Notes under the pieces: model-generated
Databases searched by the model: none
What the model was told of the DNA's origin: nothing
Seen by the model: the letters and a program-made list of their open reading frames with translations, nothing else
In this document: positions 56,080-63,631 of the stretch, one piece after another
Layout: every line of letters starts with the position of its first letter
How positions within the stretch are numbered: the first letter of the stretch is position 1
NCBI RefSeq assembly: GCF_034627025.1
Contig: NZ_CP141050.1
Span: 1-64,000, forward strand
DNA length: 64,000 bases
DNA from: Microvirga lotononidis
GTDB taxonomy: Bacteria > Pseudomonadota > Alphaproteobacteria > Rhizobiales > Beijerinckiaceae
Direction: 5' to 3'
Translations under genes and position numbers: made by a program

Positions 56080-56412
56080 ATGAGCACAGAAACCAGTTTT
56101 CCGTTTGCCGGACGAACCTTCGAAGTCGATTACGGCGATCTCGTCGCAACCAACGCCTATGCCGCCGACAAGAACAGCCTGACCTACGAAATCACCGGCG
56201 GTCCCCCGAAGGGCGCCACCGCGACAGTCGCCTTCGAATGGAAGGAGCTCGATGGCGGCAACTTTGTCATCTCATGGCAGGAGGCCGATGGCTCGACCGT
56301 GGTTCATGTCGACAATTTCGAGAAGGGCCTTTCGCTAAGCTTCTTTACGACCCCAAAATCGGATTTTTACCGGCTTTCCGGTACGTTGCGCGCGCTTGCC
56401 GTCCGGAAATGA
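56080..56412 (+). CDS. MoaF-like small beta-barrel protein
   Basis: 110 residues: FPFAGRTFEVDYGDLVATNAY, then ATVAFEWKELDGGNFVISWQEADGSTVVHVDNFEKG and SDFYRLSGTLRAL. This matches MoaF-related proteins (a lipocalin-like barrel). It sits downstream of the aldo/keto reductase with 88 bases between. The function is unknown. MoaF was first linked to monoamine use, but these short members are not proven to share that role. Confidence 0.7.
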   Translation: MSTETSFPFAGRTFEVDYGDLVATNAYAADKNSLTYEITGGPPKGATATVAFEWKELDGGNFVISWQEADGSTVVHVDNFEKGLSLSFFTTPKSDFYRLSGTLRALAVRK

Positions 56413-56457
56413 ATGTACAGCCGAGCGCGCCGTGGTGGCTGCCTTTCCAAGGCAGGA

Positions 56458-56611
56458 TTTTGATCGAGCCCATTGCGGCCCGTCCAGCCAGACGGTTTGG
56501 CGACCTCTCGGAATTCGGGAAGCCTGCGCCTTTCTCTTCTCCGCACAGGTTAGCTACATCACGGGACAGAGCCTTCCGATCGATGGTGGCGCCCATCCCG
56601 GTTTAATATAG
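56458..56611 (+). pseudogene. Short-chain dehydrogenase C-terminal remnant
   Basis: The fragment PARRFGDLSEFGK is in one frame, then, after a one-base shift near 56522, ACAFLFSAQVSYITGQSLPIDGG in another. Together these are the last 40 residues of a classical short-chain dehydrogenase (ITGQ-h-x-hDGG motif). The remaining 200 residues are missing. It probably was once part of the same cassette. Confidence 0.7.
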
Positions 56612-56645
56612 TCCCATAGACCCTGATATTGTTGGAGGTTGGAAT

Positions 56646-57098
56646 ATGAAAGATCAGCCGATCACCCGGCGCCCGATCACTCGCTACGTCAAGATCCCGA
56701 CCGGCTATTTGATGGTGCTGCGCCAGGGCGACGCCATGTTCGCTGAACTCGAGGCCTTCATGGCGGCGGAAGACATACCGTCGGCAACTCTGGCCGGCTT
56801 CGGCTTCGCCGGGACGGTTACATTCGGATTCTTCGACTTTGCCAAGAAAGAGTACGATCCGGGTACGTTCGAGGACATGGAAATGGCGAGTATAACCGGA
56901 ACGCTTGCCTGGAAGCAGGGCAGGCCGTCCGTGCATGCCCATGGTGTCGCCGCCGCGAAGGACTTCACGGCCGTGGGCGGCCATCTGCTCGCCCTCGAAG
57001 TCGGCACCGGATCGTTGGAAATCACCATCGCAGTGCATGACAAAAGACTGGAGCGTCACGTCGATCCTCGCATCGGCGCGAATATCCTGAGCCTCTGA
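56646..57098 (+). CDS. PPC/DUF296-domain protein
   Basis: 150 residues. LMVLRQGDAMFAELEAFMAAEDIPSATLAGFGFAGTVTFGFFD and PSVHAHGVAAAKDFTAVGGHLLALEVGTGSLEI match the PPC (plants and prokaryotes conserved) fold with its HxH-like motif. In bacteria these are stand-alone trimeric proteins of unknown role; plant members bind DNA. GGAGGTTGG lies before the ATG. Confidence 0.78.
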   Translation: MKDQPITRRPITRYVKIPTGYLMVLRQGDAMFAELEAFMAAEDIPSATLAGFGFAGTVTFGFFDFAKKEYDPGTFEDMEMASITGTLAWKQGRPSVHAHGVAAAKDFTAVGGHLLALEVGTGSLEITIAVHDKRLERHVDPRIGANILSL

Positions 57099-57271
57099 CC
57101 ATGGAGAGGCTCGGCTTCGCCTTCGATCAAGGGGCCGGGGACGCCGCCGTCAGCGCATGGGCGAGGCCGCGCGGCGGTCGATAACGGCCTCGGGCCGCCC
57201 ACCATCGCCTGGCCGGGACGGCGGATCGTTCCAGGATATGCCGACCAGAAAGCGCGGCATATCAGTGCTTG

Positions 57272-58111
57272 TTACGTCCTTTCCCAGCGGGCCTTGTTCC
57301 GTAGGATGAACTCGTCGACCGTCGTTGGCGGATGGCCCGTCATCCCGACGACGCCATCAGTTACGCAGTCCTCGCTTCCCTGTTCGATCCTTGCGTCCAT
57401 CGCGGCCAGCATCTGCGCGTAACGCTCGTCCATGCCGCTGTGCCGGTATCGGCCCGCGAGCTGCTCGACGGTCAGGTTCACATGCTCGATCCGGCGTCCG
57501 AGCACCTCAGTCAGCTTAGCCGCCATGTCGGCATAGGAGAGTGCCTCCGGCCCGGTCAGAATGAAGTCCGTATTCCGTGATTCGTCGGCGACGAGCGCCG
57601 CGACCGCCGCATTGGCGATATCGCCTGCGTCGATGAAGCCGACCCTTCCGCCCCCCGTCGCAGAATAGATCGCATTCTCGTCCCGGATCGTCGCAAGGTG
57701 CTGTTGTTCCGAGAAGTTCTGCATGAACCAGGTGGGGCGCAAGACCGTCCACTCCGGAGCCTTCTCTTGCAGATAGGCGTGAACCTGTCCCATCATCGGG
57801 CCGCCGGCTTCCAGCGACGACGCGCTCAAAAGCACGAAACGCTGAACGCCACTGGAAAGCGCAAGGTCGAGAACGGGCGGAACGATTGCCCCATGATCGC
57901 TGCTGTTCGTCGGCGCGACGACGTAAACCGCGTCAATGCCGTCGAACGCGCGTCGGGCAAGCTCCGGCTGCTGCCAGTCAAAGGCAACATCGCTCTCAGT
58001 TGCAGGACTGCGCGTGCCGATCCTGTGAGCGATGCCCCGTTCCATGAGCCCTTTGGCAACGAGGCGCCCGGTCTTCCCCGTGCCGCCGATCACGAGAACC
58101 TTAGCCGACAT
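57272..58111 (-). CDS. NmrA-like NAD(P)H-binding oxidoreductase
   Basis: About 279 residues. The Rossmann motif IGGTGKTGRLVAKGL begins at about residue 8; no Tyr-x3-Lys pair is evident, so it is an atypical SDR of the NmrA/QOR2 type. Segments FVLLSASSLEAGG and DIANAAVAAL are usual there. Such proteins sense or reduce with NAD(P)H, for example on quinones. The start at 58111 overlaps the SnoaL-like gene stop by 11 bases, so translation is coupled. Confidence 0.85.
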   Translation of the reverse strand: MSAKVLVIGGTGKTGRLVAKGLMERGIAHRIGTRSPATESDVAFDWQQPELARRAFDGIDAVYVVAPTNSSDHGAIVPPVLDLALSSGVQRFVLLSASSLEAGGPMMGQVHAYLQEKAPEWTVLRPTWFMQNFSEQQHLATIRDENAIYSATGGGRVGFIDAGDIANAAVAALVADESRNTDFILTGPEALSYADMAAKLTEVLGRRIEHVNLTVEQLAGRYRHSGMDERYAQMLAAMDARIEQGSEDCVTDGVVGMTGHPPTTVDEFILRNKARWERT

Positions 58112-58568
58112 GGTACGCACCCTCAGCCTGGGCTTCACCTTCCGCACGCGAACCATCCAAGGCCGCCAGCGCGATGAGCGGGTTCCAGTAGTCTCGGTAT
58201 CGGGCGATCCGGCCGTCCTTCAGGTCGATGACGGAGACATAGTCCTGGTCGTAGCGAGCGCCGGTCCGATTGGCGTGCCCCTTACAGCTGAATTCGATCA
58301 CTGCTGCATCGCGCTGGGTCGAAACAAGAACCCGGCCGAGGGTCATGGACTCAATCGTGACCAATGTCGCGACGTTCGGAAGATACGCTTCGAGCGCCGC
58401 CTTGCCGTCGAGCCTGCCGGTCCCGCCGGGCGGCGTGAAAGGGAATTCGAAGAGAATATCGTCGGCGCACATGTCGAGGAAGGATTGGGCCTCAGGGGCG
58501 AGAAGGTCTCCCAATGCCTGCCGCAACAGGGCGGAAAGACTGGGGAAGAGGTCGGTGTTGGTCGTCAT
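58101..58568 (-). CDS. SnoaL-like (nuclear transport factor 2 fold) protein
   Basis: 155 residues with the NTF2-type pattern: FLDMCADDILFEFPF, LDGKAALEAYL and a C-terminal DYVSVIDLKDGRIARYRDYWNPL. Such proteins are ketosteroid isomerase-like enzymes or ligand binders. It is the first gene of a two-gene operon with the NmrA-like gene, transcribed divergently from a TetR regulator across a perfect palindrome. Confidence 0.85.
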   Translation of the reverse strand: MTTNTDLFPSLSALLRQALGDLLAPEAQSFLDMCADDILFEFPFTPPGGTGRLDGKAALEAYLPNVATLVTIESMTLGRVLVSTQRDAAVIEFSCKGHANRTGARYDQDYVSVIDLKDGRIARYRDYWNPLIALAALDGSRAEGEAQAEGAYHVG

Positions 58569-58584
58569 CGGTCTTTACTCCTTT

Positions 58585-58610
58585 TGGACGGAACGATATC
58601 GTTCCGTCCA
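58585..58610. promoter_or_regulatory. Perfect 26-bp palindrome, probable TetR operator
   Basis: Bases 58585-58610 equal their own reverse complement. The core is GGAACGATATCGTTCC. It occupies the 59-base gap between the SnoaL-like gene (start 58568) and the TetR gene (start 58628), where both promoters must lie. A further half-site, GGAACG, occurs at 58630-58635. Confidence 0.85.
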
Positions 58611-58627
58611 TATAGGGAGATATCTGG

Positions 58628-59239
58628 ATGGAACGCAAGAGTATCGACGAAAAATTTCGGCGGAAGCCAACCGGAGCCGCTGTTATGCGTTCTGATCTGA
58701 CGGATGCGCTCTATCGGGCCTTCTTCGAAGAATGGGCCGAGCATGGGTATACGGGCCTGAGTTTGGAGCGCGTTGCGGCGCGGGCCGGCGCGGGGAAAGC
58801 CGCCATCTATCGTCGTTGGCCTTCGAAACTGGCTATTGCCTCAGAGGCCATTGAAAGGCTGGGCCTTACCCTGACCGATGTTTCCGACCGGGGCGGACTG
58901 GCGGAAGAACTGGAGGCCTATCTCCTGATGATGCGGCGCGCGCTCAGACATCGGCTTGTCAGGAAAATCCTGCCCGACATCTATGCCGAAGGAGCGCGCT
59001 CGAGCGAACTTGTCCCCCTGCTGGACAAGCTTGCCAGTGGACGCCGCGGTGCCGGCGTCGAAATGATCGAGCGTGCCATCGCGCGTGGGGAGCTTCGCAA
59101 GGAGATCGACCGCGAACTGGCCTTGGATCTAGTGCCGTCGGCCCTCTACTGGGGAATGATTATTGTGCGACGACGGATCACCAGAGAGCAGATCGGAAGA
59201 CAGGTGGTGGCTCTTGTCGCCGGTTTGAAGGCGATATGA
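58628..59239 (+). CDS. TetR-family transcriptional regulator
   Basis: 203 residues. The helix-turn-helix is in TGLSLERVAARAGAGKAAIYRRWPSKLAIASEAI (about 42-76), followed by a helical ligand domain of the TetR_C type. It should repress itself and the divergent SnoaL/NmrA genes by binding the 26-bp palindrome, and release on binding a small molecule. GGGAGAT lies upstream of the ATG. Confidence 0.93.
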   Translation: MERKSIDEKFRRKPTGAAVMRSDLTDALYRAFFEEWAEHGYTGLSLERVAARAGAGKAAIYRRWPSKLAIASEAIERLGLTLTDVSDRGGLAEELEAYLLMMRRALRHRLVRKILPDIYAEGARSSELVPLLDKLASGRRGAGVEMIERAIARGELRKEIDRELALDLVPSALYWGMIIVRRRITREQIGRQVVALVAGLKAI

Positions 59240-59516
59240 AACCTGAGAAGACGTGCGGAAGCCATCCGGTTCACTACGGCATCGAGCGCCCAACTGAGGC
59301 CAACTGCTTGGAGGTCACTCTCGAGCAACTCCGGCTGAACGAAGGCCGCTTCGTCCTACCCTGGCAGAAAAAGATAGCTCTACGGTCGCCCGCGCCGACA
59401 AACGTCCCGATAGGCGTGTCCGCTCTTCGTTGACGGCACTGGATGGACGGCTCTTTGTGTCTCCGGACTTCCAAAATAACTATCCCCATACGAGCGCTTC
59501 TGGAACCTGAGGGGCC

Positions 59517-60003
59517 ATGAGGACGTCAATGATTAGTATCCGTAGCTTCTCTGATCGGGAAAGTGCTTTCGACCTCGCCGGGCTGATGCAGGAGTATGCA
59601 TCAACACTGGATTCCGCGAGAGCCAGGGAAGCGATCGTGCAGCAAATCGCCGATCTTCCACAACCCTTTGTTCCGCCCGAGGGGGCACTATTCGTAGGAT
59701 ATCTGAATCGGCTACCTGCAGGAATGGTGGCAATAAAATCGACCGCCGATCCGGCCAGTTGTGAAATGAAGCGTCTCTCTGTCTCACCGCAAGCGCGAGG
59801 CTTGGGTCTCGGGCGCGAGCTCGTCTTGACAGCAATCGCTTCTGCCGGCGACCTCGGTTATCGCTCGATGAAACTGGCGACCTTCCCCGACATGAGCGCA
59901 GCTCGGCTGCCTGTATCTTAGCTTAGGCTTCCTGCCTGATGCGCCCGACCCCAGAAGCAAGATCGAAGATCTTGAATACTATCGCTTGGCTCTGACCGCT
60001 TAG
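59517..60003 (+). pseudogene. GNAT acetyltransferase, frameshifted near its end
   Basis: The main frame (59517-59921) shows the acetyl-CoA-binding motif LSVSPQARGLGLGRELVLTAIASAGDLGY and stops after AARLPVS. Near 59908-59911 a shift by one base gives LYLSLGFLPDAPDPRSKIED and then LEYYRLALTA to a stop at 60001, exactly how GNAT proteins end. The restored length is about 160 residues. A recent frame break or a sequencing error is equally likely. Confidence 0.78.
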
Positions 60004-60011
60004 CCGACAGC

Positions 60012-60110
60012 TCGCGCCGAAGATCCACGTGTTCGTGGATCTTCTGGCCGAGAACCTGTTTCGCGAAGCATGCCGGGCAAGATCAATCGCTCCGATGGTG
60101 GTTGCATAGG
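60012..60110 (+). pseudogene. LysR-family C-terminal remnant
   Basis: A 30-residue stretch, APKIHVFVDLLAENLFREAC and a few more to a stop. This is the end of a LysR effector domain (compare RIRAFIDFLAEHV in the LysR protein at 51790). The rest of the gene is absent. It is immediately downstream of the GNAT frame. Confidence 0.45.
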
Positions 60111-60282
60111 ACGCGTCTACGGTCTTGCCATCCAGCACGGCAAACGTGCGCTCGATGTCCATCAACGTGTCCCGGTGGTGGTTGAGGCACGTTCTTCGAC
60201 ACGGATAAACCTCATGCATCAATTCGGATCAATCGGTAAGTGGCTGGACCCCGCTGACTCGTCATCGGGCGTCACCTTGCCG

Positions 60283-61097
60283 TCATCGGAACGCTATCAT
60301 CACCAAGCGGTCAAATATCCGGTCCGATAGATGGCGCCGCAAGAAGAGTAAGGGGCGCTCATCAAACCTCTGCTGTATCGGACCGCTGGCCGCCTCGCCT
60401 TGAGTGCACGCACGACCAGGTCGGAGACAAGGCTTGGGGGTGGAGCCTTCCGGCCCTGCATCTTGCGGAGCTTGGCGACCATGTCTGCGTAGGCGCCATG
60501 GCCTGAATGCCGCTCCGCCTCTTCCCGGGCAATCCCCTCCCACTCAGAGGCGATTCCGCCCGGCTCTATCACAATGACGTCGATGCCGAACTGTCGGACC
60601 TCGTGGCGAAGCGCGTCGGAATAGCCCTCAAGCGCGAACTTGGATGCGTGATACCAGCCTCCAAGCGGCAGCGCGAACTTCCCCCCGATCGAGGAGATGT
60701 TGACGATCTTGCCGGAGCCGCGTGATCGCATGTGCGGCAGGCAGAGTTGCACGATCCGCGCGAGCCCGATCAGGTTGGTCTCGATCTGGCGCCGTCCCTC
60801 GGCAATCGGCACGTCTTCGAGAGCGCCATATTGGCCATATCCGGCCGCGTTGATCAGCACGTCGATCCGCGACTGCTCCCGCAGGATCCGATCAATCGCT
60901 GCTACCGCCGACGCATCGTCGGTCACATCGAGCGCGACGGCCATTGCGCCTGCGGCTTGAAGATCCGCCATCCGCTCGACCCGGCGGGCGGCGCCATAGA
61001 CCGTGTAGCCCTCGGTAATGAGGCGACGAGCGATATCCTTGCCCATACCGGACGAAGCCCCCGTGACGAGGGCAACGGGTTTCGAACTTTTATCCAA
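60283..61097 (-). CDS. Short-chain dehydrogenase/reductase, C-terminus frameshifted
   Basis: From 61097: GASSGMG (NAD(P)-binding, 14-20), NAAG (83-86), Ser 136, Tyr 149 and Lys 153 (YHASK) are all present. The catalytic core is whole. Close to the end, near 60350-60360, the expected ending RPLLFLRRHLSDRIFDRLV (seen in similar SDRs) lies in a neighbouring frame that ends at 60283, whereas the main frame runs on to a stop at 60300 (YRTGYLTAW). Only the last 17 residues are altered, so the enzyme may still fold. Divergent from a MerR regulator. Confidence 0.85.
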
Positions 61098-61140
61098 CGC
61101 TTGTCACTCCTGCTGTTTTCAACGAGTGACGCAGCAGATA

Positions 61141-61163
61141 GACTGTGGGGGAACCCCACAGTC
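61141..61163. promoter_or_regulatory. MerR-type operator, perfect inverted repeat
   Basis: GACTGTGGGG, three bases, then its exact reverse complement CCCCACAGTC. It lies between the divergent SDR (start 61097) and MerR (start 61177) genes, ending 13 bases before the MerR ATG. This is the form of a MerR binding site. Confidence 0.8.
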
Positions 61164-61176
61164 AAGAGGTGCTGGC

Positions 61177-61554
61177 ATGCTCATCAAAGAGGTGGCCAAA
61201 ATGGCGGGCATGTCGAAAGACGGCATCCGGCACTATGAGGAGATGGGATTGATCGCCTCCAGTCCCCGCCAGGCGGGCAGTCGGGTTTACCGCGATTACG
61301 ATCCCGCTGTGTTGGAGACGATCGAACATGTCCGCCAAGCCCAACGGCTCGGCTTTTCGCTCACGGAGATCGCGCCGTTGCTGAAGGCCTATGCCTCGGC
61401 GCGTCCCAGCAGGAGCGAGACTATCGAGTTCCTCGAGGCTCGGCTTGTAGTAATTTGTGAAAAGCAGGCCGCGCTGCGCGACATCGAGGATTTCATTTGC
61501 GAAAAGCTCCAACGATACCGAAGCGCAGAAGCTGTCGAATCAGCTATCGCCTGA
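61177..61554 (+). CDS. MerR-family transcriptional regulator
   Basis: 125 residues. The winged helix is MLIKEVAKMAGMSKDGIRHYEEMGLIASSPRQAGSRVYRDYDP, with the RHYEEMGL signature. A dimerisation helix follows (about 75-110). The short C-terminal region has one Cys (about 86, VVICEKQ) and another near IEDFICEK, which could bind metal or a thiol-reactive ligand, but not the usual CueR/MerR pair. It should regulate the divergent SDR through the operator at 61141. Confidence 0.92.
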   Translation: MLIKEVAKMAGMSKDGIRHYEEMGLIASSPRQAGSRVYRDYDPAVLETIEHVRQAQRLGFSLTEIAPLLKAYASARPSRSETIEFLEARLVVICEKQAALRDIEDFICEKLQRYRSAEAVESAIA

Positions 61555-61859
61555 GGCGACATAGCCGATCAAGCTTCGGGCGAGTTTGGTCCCCTCCTAC
61601 GAAGCTGGACCAATGAACGTGAGAGTTTTCGGTTAGACCAACCGGATGTGAGGCGATGCGGCCACGGGGCCGCACGATGCAAATGGGCTTGATCTACGGA
61701 TCCAGGGACACGGTCAGGTTTCTACCGAAACTGCAGAAGCGATCATCGGGAGGGATCAGGCATGAACCATCGACCGAACACTCTCATGTGAGGCCGTTGG
61801 GGGCGTCCACCTTATCGGATCCATCACGATCATCGACGGCAGGTCGCGTCAGCTCGCCG
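61555..61859. other. Intergenic, nothing identified
   Basis: 305 bases after MerR and before the end of the leftward hydrolase gene. No gene, terminator or repeat stood out. Confidence 0.4.
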
Positions 61860-62774
61860 TCATTCATCAGCAGCGGCGCATGACTTGGAATCGCGACAGG
61901 TTTGGGCATCGTGCCCTTGTAGGTTGCGGACGAGGAAATCGAAGACTCGCGGCGCTTGGTCTGGCAGGAAGTGATAACCCTCCTCAATGAAACAGACTTC
62001 GGCGTTAGGAACATGCCGCTCGAGCCGAAGGCGAGTGTCATAGGAGTCGATAAGCACGTCACGTCCGCCCATTATGGCAAGGAGCGGCATTGTGAGCGCC
62101 TCCAATGCGGCATTGCTAAGCTGCGGAATCTTGATCACGCGTGGTTTGATAGCTCGGCTGATACTGTCCATGAGAGGGGAGATCGCCTCAAGATCGGCCG
62201 GTAGACGCTTCGGTGCTGGCCCGAACACCTTTTCAACAATCTTCCGCTTTCCCCAGGCCCCGAGCAGCAAATAGGGTGCGACAGCGACGAGAAAGCTCTT
62301 CTGCCGTCCGATGCCTGCGGGGCACATCAGCACGAGCGCGGAAGCCCGTGACGGCCGCCGCATGGCATAGTCGAGCGCCAGCCAGCCGCCGAGCGATGTG
62401 CCGACCAACGCTGCACGGGCAAGTCCAAGCCCAGTGAAGACATCGTCGAGCCAGATCGCGTAGGTGTCACCGATGAGCGGCGGCCTCACCCGGGCGCTCA
62501 GTCCCGCCTCGCCAATCATATCGACCGCATAAAGCCGGAAGCAGCGCGACCAAAGTGCGATGTCGGGCCGCCATGCGGCGCTGTTCGCCTGGGCGCCATG
62601 GAGCAGGACCACGGGAGGCGCCGTCTCTGGACCGCAGCCGAGCACGAACGTCGGGCCTTGCGAAGTCGACAGTTCAATCTCCTGTTTCGGCACAGGCCAG
62701 TGGTCGAGCACGGCGCGGTATTCCCGCATGATCTCCACCGCATCGGCGTCGCTGCGAAAGACAGGATCACTCAT
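61860..62774 (-). CDS. Alpha/beta hydrolase
   Basis: 304 residues. HGAQANSAAW (about 59-68) gives the oxyanion-hole region, GTSLGGW (Ser 127) the nucleophile, and EEGYHFLPDQAP the general-base His near the end. No signal peptide. It is probably a carboxylesterase or a carbon-carbon hydrolase. Its ATG overlaps the stop of the upstream helix-turn-helix gene (ATGA), so both are co-translated. Confidence 0.88.
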   Translation of the reverse strand: MSDPVFRSDADAVEIMREYRAVLDHWPVPKQEIELSTSQGPTFVLGCGPETAPPVVLLHGAQANSAAWRPDIALWSRCFRLYAVDMIGEAGLSARVRPPLIGDTYAIWLDDVFTGLGLARAALVGTSLGGWLALDYAMRRPSRASALVLMCPAGIGRQKSFLVAVAPYLLLGAWGKRKIVEKVFGPAPKRLPADLEAISPLMDSISRAIKPRVIKIPQLSNAALEALTMPLLAIMGGRDVLIDSYDTRLRLERHVPNAEVCFIEEGYHFLPDQAPRVFDFLVRNLQGHDAQTCRDSKSCAAADE

Positions 62775-63193
62775 CGCGAAAGTCCCAGTTGCAGCTCGAT
62801 AAGCTCGAGCAGTCTTGCGGCATCGGACGGAGCGGCGACGAGCACGATCTTTAGATCACCGCTGGTCGGGTCAAAGGCCGTGTTGAAATGCAGCGGTCTG
62901 GTTTCGGCGTCGCCTCCCAGGGCCGCGGCGCCGAGGAAGGTCGCCATGCGCTCGGCCGCTTCGGTGGTTAGGGCCGGAATCTCGACAATAACGGTCGCGC
63001 GGACACCGTGAGGAGGCCGGGTCCTCCCACTTGCCACGCCGGCGAAAGCGTCAAGCTTGGCGCGGTCGATACGATAAGCCTTGCCAATCCGCGTGGCTTG
63101 GAGGCGGCCTTCGCGGATGTACCGGAGAACGGTTTTGGGATGGACTTTCAGCTCTTCGGCGGCCTGTTCGACCGTCAAAAGCATGTTTGACAT
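62771..63193 (-). CDS. Excisionase-type helix-turn-helix protein
   Basis: About 140 residues. The N-terminal MLLTVEQAAEELKVHPKTVLRYIREGRLQATRIGKAYRIDRAKLDAF is the winged helix of excisionase/MerR-like (HTH_17) proteins. The C-terminal 75 residues (VRATVIVEIPALTTEAAERMATFL...FDPTSGDLKIVLVA) are alpha/beta and may bind a ligand. It probably regulates the hydrolase it is coupled to; a stand-alone recombination factor is less likely because no integrase is nearby. Confidence 0.82.
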   Translation of the reverse strand: MSNMLLTVEQAAEELKVHPKTVLRYIREGRLQATRIGKAYRIDRAKLDAFAGVASGRTRPPHGVRATVIVEIPALTTEAAERMATFLGAAALGGDAETRPLHFNTAFDPTSGDLKIVLVAAPSDAARLLELIELQLGLSR

Positions 63194-63259
63194 GAAAAGA
63201 GACTCCACAATGGACCCATAACTTCCTACAATAAGGAGCGATTAGGAGCAATAGGCGAT

Positions 63260-63631
63260 ATGAATGACGCTGCGATTGAGAATCCGGGCGAGGCGATGAA
63301 AGCCCTGCTTCGCCGCGACCTACGCGCCGCTATGAAGCGGGGCGACAAAGACGAGACTGCTGTGCTTCGAGAGCTGGTTGCGGCACTCGACAACGCGGAA
63401 GCAGCGCCGCTTCGTAAGGAGCATCCATCCCTCGATCGACATTCCTTCAGTGCCGGATCGGCTGAAGTCGTGCGCCGGGTGCTCACGCAGGAAGACGTAC
63501 ACGCCGTGTTGATGGGCGAGATCAAAGTGCGGGTGGAGTCCGCTGCCGAGTTGGCACGATTGGGCGCAGAAGCGCGTTCCATCGCGCTCAACGCCGAGAT
63601 CAGAATTCTGCGCCTCTATGTCCAACAATAG
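63260..63631 (+). CDS. GatB/YqeY-like protein
   Basis: 123 residues. MKALLRRDLRAAMKRGDKDETAVLRELVAALDNAEAA is the YqeY-type opening, and the rest is helical. YqeY resembles the C-terminal domain of the GatB amidotransferase subunit that grips tRNA; free-standing members have no settled role. This copy is shorter (normally 145-150) and differs after residue 45. GGAGC lies upstream of the ATG. Confidence 0.72.
   Translation: MNDAAIENPGEAMKALLRRDLRAAMKRGDKDETAVLRELVAALDNAEAAPLRKEHPSLDRHSFSAGSAEVVRRVLTQEDVHAVLMGEIKVRVESAAELARLGAEARSIALNAEIRILRLYVQQ

Noticed and set aside
59236..59433. A 65-residue frame overlapping the TetR stop
   Set aside because: ATG overlap is attractive, but composition and lack of any recognisable feature argue against a gene.
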